The notes below the pieces were generated by a model, which was not told the DNA's origin, ran no database searches, and saw nothing but the letters and a program-made list of their open reading frames with translations. The translations under genes were made by a program, and so were the position numbers. Of a stretch of DNA of 64,000 nt, positions 56,650 to 64,000 are shown one piece after another. Positions within the stretch are counted from its first letter, which is position 1; each line of letters opens with the position of its first letter. The DNA is from Hyparrhenia diplandra (Eukaryota > Streptophyta > Magnoliopsida > Poales > Poaceae), in the NCBI GenBank assembly GCA_015847255.1, contig JADLZK010012344.1:372001-436000 (forward strand), written 5' to 3'.

Positions 56650-57923
56650 ATCAAGTAGCTCCTGCGTGAGCTGCTAATGGCATGCCATCAACCTGTTCGG
56701 TTTTGCATCCTTGGGGTCACACACACCATGGTTTCTTTTCTTCTTTTTTCTCCTTGTTCCTTTGTTCTATATATGCTGCTGATGTATCCATTGTTGCAAG
56801 CATGGCATATCATCCATCTCTCCCCCTACATACTAGAAACTACTTCAACTAGCGTTGGGTGAGGAAATATGTGAATGCAAGCTCCGGCTATCATATATGT
56901 GTAATATATGGCATTGGAGTTTGCTCTGGTTATTCACAGAGCAAAGAAGTACTGTCCATCCATATAACATACTTTATTTCCATACAACAATGGCTACAAG
57001 CCATCTTGTAATTTTTCCTATTCATTTACTTTGTTTCCTTTTTTTCTTTGTCTCTTGGCCTTCTCTGTAAGCTGGTTCTCCTTTTCTTAATAAATAAATG
57101 CACACTTATTGGAAACCCCACCTGTTTCCATAAAAAAAATAAAATCTCTGATCTTCATTCTCTTGTCTTTAGGATCATATCTTATTGGAGTTGTGAAATG
57201 GAAAACTCTAGATTGGCAAAGAAAGTGCAGATGCAGTTTTTTGTTTACATCATACAAAAACTACTAGTACAACACTTGCAAATGTTGTCTTGGGTGCATC
57301 AGAATCATTTATATATAGGCACATCCATCGATCAGGAAATAAACAAACCAGAGAGAAAACATGTGGTACAGAGCGCACGAGCAAGTCATATTCTGTAAAG
57401 TTTGAATAATTGGCAAATGGATCTACTCCCAGCTTTACTGATGGAGACTGCAAGGTAGGCGGCCATCGTTTTCTTACATGTACCACAAAGGCACAATACT
57501 ACTTGGCAAAATTGTAAAATGACATGAGAATCGAATTTACACAGAATTACTAACGCTGCTAGTATGTGGAAAAAGATAATCAGATTACTGCGTTAACTTT
57601 GCACATTGCCAACACAGTATGTAAAACCAACACAACCTGTACTTGCTTGCTGACCTTTATTTATATGTTCTTTAAGAATCATGGTACCTACTCCTCGATG
57701 GTCAAACTAATAATAGTATCTAGTACTCTATTTATTATGTCTGCTTATCAGAATCTTTTCACTCTTGGTCATAGATAGAAATAAAGGCTATTTCCTTCTT
57801 AGTCACCACATTCTTAGCTTAGGAAATGTGCTTTATTTGGCTTGATTGCGGAGGAAAGCTTTTCTTGCTAATCCTAATAAAGCCAAGAGGAAATCGATTT
57901 TGCAGTCCATACCAGGTAGATTT
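56650..57923. other. RBCS 3' flank, no further gene
   Basis: 56,650-57,100 probably holds the 3' untranslated region (AATAAA at 57,089 is a candidate signal). The rest is AT-rich with short frames of no support. Confidence 0.45.
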
Positions 57924-58233
57924 CGCGTCACATTGTCGGTACGAAGTTCGTTGCCCGCTGCTTCTTCGTCATTGCAGTTCGCCAGCTCGATTGTGCGACG
58001 GGCCGACGATTGGTGCATGGCGGGTTTCTAGCAGATGCAGTGGCTCCTATCGGTGTGCTGATTGCCAATGCCCTCATTGTCTTCATGTCGCAAAATACTA
58101 CTGTGTAAATCACAACCACGTGTGACTCTTTCGGTCGTTGGTCTCGGTAATTACCATGGCCAACTTAGGCTGTAACAAACTCTTCTTTATTTGCTTAATA
58201 AAAAACATAGCAAGGCATGATTCAGAAAAAAAA
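57924..58233 (+). mobile_element. 5'-truncated LINE tail with 15-bp target duplication
   Basis: ATACCAGGTAGATTT flanks it at 57,909-57,923 and 58,234-58,248. The insert ends TTTGCTTAATAAAAAAC, CATGATTCAG and nine or more A, as grass LINEs do. Only the last 310 bp of the element were copied; no complete frame remains. Confidence 0.85.
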
Positions 58234-58248
58234 ATACCAGGTAGATTT

Positions 58249-59700
58249 AGGAGTGACCATGAGTGAATGCCCCGGTTGCAAAGGATTCGGCTTTACTTAA
58301 CAAGGGTTCTCTTCCACACCATTCAGGTATCCACCAGATTTCATGGGCTTGGGTATCAATGGTAGTGAGCCAAGTGGAACTGCCAGCCACAACAGCCATT
58401 GGTGCAAGGTTGATTTGACCAGACGTGAAACAGGAACCAGAAAGGCAGCTTTCAATTCGTATACAAAATGAAAGTTGAGACTTGAGAGCTTTATAGTGGC
58501 ACTGGGGTAAGTTAAAAGACCTAGGTCACACTCACATATGGAGGAACCACAAACAAAAATATCAATCCTACTTTCAGTATGGTACTATTTTCCATAGGTC
58601 CAATTCAACCCATTGGTAAATGACTCTGAATTTCAATCGAGCTTGAAACTGAGATTTCTGTCTTCCTTTCTTACAAAATGATTAAGGGATGGCAATTTTC
58701 AGCACATTCTTGACAGAGTGAAATAAAACCTCATGCATCTTTGATCAGTCCTTTTGGTTACTTTGTGTATTGTCTTCTTGAAATGCACAGGCTTTAGTTT
58801 AGGCCTTCGCTTTTCTACAAAAGCAACAATACTTTAGATTTATTTGGAAGATAGACATAGTACCAACTTATTTTTCGTTTTCTATCCAACTTACTTCAGA
58901 GAATTGACAGAAAAGAAAAGGTGTGCATCACAAAAAAGGCAGTGTTCACTCTAATTGTAGTTGAAACAATTCTGAATATTAACAGGTAGAAGGATTAGGA
59001 GTGTTGCAGGTTCAAAAAATAGAGTAGTCCGGGCATCATATCTTACCTTTCCGATTGTGGAATGTGGACATCTCAACCTTACCGCTTGGATAAGGAAAAT
59101 TTAGTGGTAGCTCATGCATTTTATCAAACTTTCATCCAAACAAGCATTTATGTCCTTTGAGTTTTGTTCTTTTGCTCAGCTCGCATCAGTGTATAAGTAG
59201 TTGAGCTGATCTGCTAACAATGGGATTTAGGTTCCACTGAAATAGATGTTCTTGCTTTTGTGTCAGCAGATGAACAGATTCTGTTTTCTTTTCCACAGTC
59301 TGTTCTACATTTCCATCCATATTTTACTCTATTTTCCCCCCATAACTCTATTGAATTATAACATCCCTGCATACTTTATGATTTGAGCAAAATGAAAGAT
59401 TTCATGGTGCCTAGTCATCTGTGCCACCTGGCCACCACGGTGACATTCTATCTGTTCTGAAGTACCTTCATAAGCCTCAGTATCAACTTGCAAGACATTA
59501 GAGTGATCTAAACCCTTGTACTCGGGCCAAACATCAGTACCATGACTTTCATGAACTAGTAGGGTCCTGTATCTCTCACCAGAGGTGAAGTCGATGTGAT
59601 ATTTCAGAGAAACTTAGCCTTACTTAGGATTTCATGAGATTGACTTGTCCACTGATCCTCAAGCCTAGTACCAGAAAGCTGCATACTATGGGAATGCTAA
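58249..59700. other. No gene recognised
   Basis: Mixed-composition sequence lacking frames or repeats I can support. The right end may carry the 3' untranslated region of the possible minus-strand gene below. Confidence 0.4.
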
Positions 59701-59707
59701 ATTAACA

Positions 59708-60950
59708 CTAGTACCAGAGATTGAAAAAATTATTGTCACCCACAGTGAGATGCTGAGATTCGGTCTGCATGATTCTGTTGTATGCATCCTGCACGAATTC
59801 AACGGCTCCGGCTCTGCTGCGATCCCTGCCGTAGGCAAAGCGATCAGGCTGAACATGCTTGGCAATGCTTTTCTCGTCAGCAAAACAACCTGTACCAGCA
59901 TGCAGAAAAGTATTCACAACAAGCTCACTGTTTCAGGCCTTCTCCAGTATAGCATTCTGATAACTGATAGACTGACCACAATCTATTATAACTTCAGTAC
60001 ATTTTTCTTCTTGAGTTTGGGATGGGATTTGTTCTTGATCACTAAACTGAATGTTCTGACACAAGCAAAGACAGGCACAACAGGGTTGTGAGGTCTTTCA
60101 TGTGACCCTTCAATTACACCACATGTGTGTGAACCAGGAAGTTGATCAATGTTGGAAGAAGGTTCCAGCTGACTTACCCTTCTTCAGATGATACAGAACT
60201 CCAATCAACAAGCTTGACCTTTGTTTGACTCAACTGTTCCTTTTTGGTAAATAGTCTGTCAGCTCTAATTGTTTGTTTGTAGAAATGTTTCTACCGCAGA
60301 GCCTTCAAAAACAAGTGACCTGGCAATGAGAAAACAACACAACATCATATCAGGACTGAAGAAACATTCTCTGCCTTTCTAGATAGAATGTAGGTAACTC
60401 TAAAGGACAGAATGGCAAGTTGCAATCAGAGAGATGAAACTAGATAACACAAAAGTCTGCTTTTCTTCAATGCAATAAGCTGCGCCTTTGCACAGGGGTT
60501 AGCTGTAAGAATATAACAAGACACCACATATTGAAGCCGAAACTGTTCAGATCAATAAGCTATGTATGTCACATGTTATTATTGTTCCTGAAATAAGGTG
60601 CTTGAGAAATGAATTGACACGCAGTTTGTGGAGAAAGCAACCTTTGGGTTCATGGCGAGGCCAAGTGAGTAGGAGGATTAATCGATGAGATCTTTGGGAC
60701 CTCCGATCTGGAAAGATAGATGCAGAAGGTAGCTCATTACTGAGGGGGGGACAAATCGATGGAGATGAGAATGAGATCAAGGTGTTGGCCTGGCAGAGGT
60801 GGGGCCGAAGGCGGCCCGGGATGAGGGGGCGGGATGAGCGAGCGCCGGAGAGGCGAGTAGAGGAAGCTGCGGCGGCAGTGGAGTAGAGTGAGAGAGTGGT
60901 GCGGCGCCGCCATCGACCCTGGCCAAGGATGGAGGACGGAGGAAGAAGAT
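59708..60950 (-). CDS. Possible unidentified multi-exon gene
   Basis: Minus-strand exon-like pieces are: a CG-rich start at about 60,914 (MAAPHHSLTLLHCRRSFLY, possibly an organelle-targeting N-terminus); a piece near 60,290-60,320 (HLFLKALR); and one near 60,176-60,250 whose frame joins it (LFTKKEQLSQTKVKLVDWSS) and ends at a strong GTAAGT donor. Either a short piece near 60,050 (TFSLVIKNKSHPKLKKK) or the terminal piece 59,889-59,708 (CFADEKSIAKHVQPDRFAYG, ending NNFFNLWY and TAG) follows. Phases fit between the second and third pieces but not all joins, and I could not link the first. Paired TGGGCC site II motifs at 60,961-61,010 are typical of promoters of ribosomal and organelle-protein genes. 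I do not recognise the family. Treat the exon map as provisional. Confidence 0.35.
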
Positions 60951-60960
60951 ACGAGGAGCA

Positions 60961-61012
60961 TTGGGCCGTTTTGGCCCATTGACAGCAGTTGAGGAGGAAG
61001 CAGCCCAGGCCA
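60961..61012 (-). promoter_or_regulatory. Site II (TGGGCC) motif cluster
   Basis: TTGGGCCG, TTGGCCCATT and CAGCCCAGGCC lie within 50 bp just upstream of the CG-rich start of the possible minus-strand gene. TCP factors bind such pairs in plants. Confidence 0.4.
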
Positions 61013-61239
61013 GAAAAACAAATCACCGGTCCAGCTGCCAGTTCGTGACCCAAATACGACTTGCTCTGTTCGCAGTCCGCGCACCTGCTCTGCCTGCGCC
61101 AATTTGGTGCGCCCACTTTCCTTTCGTTCCTCCTTCCTTGGTGCCCACCACACTCTCACAAACATTGCAGCAGAGCTGATGATGATGTCGTTTCCTAATG
61201 AAATCTGCACAAACCACACTTGATGGGCCGGCACCCTCG

Positions 61240-61869
61240 ATTTCCCAAATTAAGATATGGCAGTATGCATAGTGTGTTAGATATTTATGCATGTTTCACT
61301 CAGGTAGTTATAGGTGTAGCTTCCCATTATTATGCCTAAAAAATTGGAACCCTCAGCACTTAACACGCTAGCACATGGAGGTTAGGGAGCAAATCACGTC
61401 ACACGCACGAAAAGCTAGCATTGTAATCAAAATGTATCACATCCAAAATTACAAAGTAAAAAAAAAAATCATCACATTCAATAGATCACACATGCATCCA
61501 TTAGTCTAGAAAAAGATCTCCATACCCAAAACTTTTTATATTTATTTTATTTAATTACAAACAAAAACTTATAAATAAATATATTTTGACATAAATAATG
61601 GCCCGTACATACATGCTACCATTGCAGTGCGCACGCTCGCGCTGCTCGTCTTCTTTACACGCAAGCACAGGACGCCGTTCATGTTGACGGGGCCGTATGC
61701 GATGCTATCGCGGCGGCGGCGGCGGTCACTGGAAAGTGGGAACCAACAGGAAAGCTGTGTTGGTCAACGCACCTTCGAGCTGGCCAGGGGCCATCTGCGC
61801 AGTTGTATTGCAGCCATAGAAGCTTAGGTGGAGGGGCTACAGGTGGAATATGAGAGAAATGAGCATCTG
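61240..61869. other. MAPKKK 3' flank
   Basis: A CG-rich patch at 61,620-61,830 with overlapping short frames lies just beyond the MAPKKK stop and may be 3' untranslated sequence. The remainder is AT-rich. Confidence 0.4.
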
Positions 61870-64000
61870 CTAGCATTTTTCCTTGGTCTGCGGCCTATTA
61901 ACAAATGGGTGCTCCAAAAGTTGTGTTGCGGAAGGCCGGGTCTCTGGATCAACTCTTACACACTGGCAAATGAAATCTTTCGCTTCTTGTGACAGGTAGT
62001 CTGGAATAGGAGGTTGCTCCCCTCTTCCAATCATGACAAGAGCTTTTGTCTACAACAAACAAAGCAAAATTAGTGGAAACATTATTAAGGGAGAAGTACA
62101 ATGTATATGTATATGATCTCACACGGTAGTAAAGGTTCTATTCTCACACAAAATGCTAAAAAAATCAAGGAAAGGACACCACTAAGTTAGCATCAATAAA
62201 TCTTTGTAGCCACAAGGATACATTTTTTTGGGAAAACTCCTGCCAGTTTTATGTTAAAAAAAGGATGCAAAATAAGCAATGACTCTCATAGTTGACTTTA
62301 TTTGACAGACAAAGGAAAGTTTCCCTTTAGTGGAAAAGAAAAAGGGAGGAAGCTTTGGCATTCTAGTGTTTCTCTATTGCCAAGTCCAATAAAGAATATG
62401 ATTCTTCTTGTCCAAATGTTTATCATATATAAATATCAAATAAGGCCAAAACAATATTTAAACTTGCCAGTGTTTGAAACGGGATGGGTAAATCAATATT
62501 ACATAACTATAAACCGTAAAGTCATAAGATGACATGCCCAATTTGCAAAACAAAAAACAAAAAAATGACATACCCACTCCATGTTAGGAAATGGTTTTTG
62601 TCGGGTTAGCATTTCCAACACGGTGCAGCCAAGGCTCCATATATCAGCTGGAGGCCCATATATCTTCTTAGGATTAAGAACCTGAAAATGAAAAGGTGAA
62701 TTAATCCTAGTCGACGGATACTACAATATTATCATCCTAGACAATTAACATGAAATGTTAAGGGACAGGTGCAAATTTGCCATTAGTTTGTTATCTTTTG
62801 CAAGACTTGAATATTAGCAACCTTTACCTCAGGTGCCATCCAATAAACACTTGTTCTGCATGATCTTAGCAAATTAATTTTTGACATCTGAAAGTTGAAC
62901 AAGAAAATTTCCAGCATAAGAATTCAAATTAAGAGGATAAAAATAACTGAGCAAATAGATGAAGGCTGACCTCGCTTGCCAATCCAAAATCCGCAAGCTT
63001 TACAGATCCGTTTGCATGGACCAATATATTGGCGCATTTTATATCTCTGCATGCAAGAAATTGTTTCAGCTGAATGAAATTACTGCTCTAATGAAAGGAT
63101 ACTAATGAAAGGATACTATAGATACACACAATTTTCAGGTTAGGTTGTACATGTAAACAATTTTAAGAATAATCCAGAAAAGCAGCCTGTTGCCAGTTTC
63201 GAATAATGAATTCAAGTTTTTTTCTTGATCTCGATTACCAAAATTGCTGATATAGTGAGCTAAAAAGGTGCCCAGGTTGCCACTCCAACAAGACCATAGT
63301 GTATTAGCAACTCGAATCTCAAACTCACATGCCACCGAAAAATAGACACACAGGGGACAAGGCCCTACAACAGAAATGTATGATCCATGGGCTAACAAGC
63401 CCCACGCCCCTCGCTCCAACAAAAAGAAAAACTCTTGATGGACATAAGGTCTAGGAAACATGGTGTCACCAGTACAGCATACCACTGAAGGCATTAAAAC
63501 TAAACCATCCCCAATAAATTTTAGATGATGGGTAGCTTAGTACCTGTGAACCACATTTAGCTCATGGAGGTAAACCAATCCATTAAGAATCTGTCTTGTG
63601 TACGCAGAGACTTGTGATTCGCGTAGAATGTACTTTTGATAGAGGGATGAAAGAGATCCATTTGTCATAAGCTCAACAAAAATATAGAATTTGGAGCCTT
63701 CCTGCATTGAAACATAAATAGATCACACGAGTTGATCAATATTGCTAAGACATAATACTGCACTGGAACATAAACATCAAAATTATTTAAAAAAAACTAC
63801 AGCAGATCACCTTATCAGCTCCATAATACTGCACTATATTTTCATGTTGAAGCTTACAAAGGAGTAAGATTTCCTGAAAACACAAAACTCAAAGTTAGCG
63901 CTGGACAGGACACAAGTAATGACAAATGTCAGAGGCGACAGATGGTATCTATAACCTGCTCAAGATCTGAATGGCCCAAAATGGATTGTTTCTCCTTGCT
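61870..64000 (-). CDS. MEKK1-like MAP kinase kinase kinase, 3' part (5' end outside window)
   Basis: Eight exons are visible, minus strand: >64,000-63,956, 63,873-63,811, 63,701-63,544, 63,046-62,971, 62,887-62,828, 62,681-62,574 and 62,049-61,870, all with GT-AG borders; the seven joins keep frame. They encode DLEQEILLLCKLQHENIVQY, FYIFVELMTNGSLSSLYQKY, QILNGLVYLHELNVVHRDIK (catalytic Asp), ANILVHANGSVKLADFGLAS (DFG), VYWMAPEV (APE), KKIYGPPADIWSLGCTVLEM and RVDPETRPSATQLLEHPFVN, ending PQTKEKC. The order and wording are those of plant MEKK1/A1-group MAPKKKs, which phosphorylate MAPKKs in stress and defence cascades. Glycine loop, invariant Lys and regulatory N-terminus lie beyond the window. 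The activation loop reads SCRTSVYW where relatives have SCKG(S/T)VYW. The gene looks intact. (Seven coordinate pairs are listed because the first visible exon is cut by the edge.). Confidence 0.93.

Noticed and set aside
56244..56669. 141-codon frame overlapping RBCS exon 2
   Set aside because: Wrong frame of the Rubisco small-subunit exon.
63135..63494. 119-codon minus-strand frame in the MAPKKK
   Set aside because: It lies entirely in the 497-bp intron between well-supported exons.
1..64000. CRISPR arrays, operons or prophage
   Set aside because: No spaced direct repeats of that kind exist, genes have introns, and the elements are plant transposons.

Overview
The window reads as nuclear DNA from a grass, most likely a panicoid (C4-type) grass. 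Genes have short GT-AG introns and GC-rich exons in an AT-rich background. The background is filled with grass-typical transposable elements (Stowaway and Tourist MITEs, CACTA, PIF/Harbinger, Mutator-like, Ty3-gypsy, LINE). The Rubisco small subunit has the maize-type mature start (MQVWPAYGNKKF) rather than the rice type. I saw no bacterial, organellar or viral block, no CRISPR array and no convincing tRNA or rRNA gene.

Layout. 1-10.7 kb is decayed transposon-derived coding sequence, including a C48/Ulp1-like protease remnant. It is interrupted by a complete but dead PIF/Harbinger element at 3500-6053 with a TGA duplication. 11.2-12.0 kb is a broken Ty3-gypsy gag with primer-binding site and probable LTR. 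15.5-18.7 kb and 22.05-25.0 kb are two diverged copies of one segment. Each copy carries a member of an uncharacterised grass gene family with an RRM-like C-terminus: the first has one frameshift, the second is clearly broken. A CACTA element lies between them. 25.4-28.2 kb holds a LINE relic, a 21-bp perfect hairpin and a Mutator-like element with gene-like GC-rich cargo. 29.6-30.1 kb is a type I (M-gamma) MADS-box pseudogene. 30,887-33,307 is a solo LTR with a 5-bp duplication, and a CACTA element is nested inside it. 33.3-38.4 kb is repeats and MITEs.

Three convincing host genes lie to the right. A WOX3/NARROW SHEATH-type WUSCHEL-related homeobox gene is on the minus strand (38,435-39,373). 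A two-exon nuclear RBCS gene is on the plus strand (56,046-56,649). The 3' part of an MEKK1-like MAPKKK gene is on the minus strand (61,870 to the right edge, eight exons visible). A possible further minus-strand gene lies at about 59.7-60.95 kb. Between WOX3 and RBCS are a split nested Tourist MITE, a tandem duplication with a 2.8-kb retroposon in one copy, and a repeated block just upstream of RBCS.

The genes do not form a pathway; this is ordinary plant gene order with accessory sequence between. WOX3 acts in leaf-margin and lateral-organ patterning, RBCS in carbon fixation, and the MAPKKK in signalling. Most of the interest is in paralogous empty sites that date insertions, target-site duplications that fix element boundaries, and the decayed gene family. 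I found no clear sign of a previously undescribed system.
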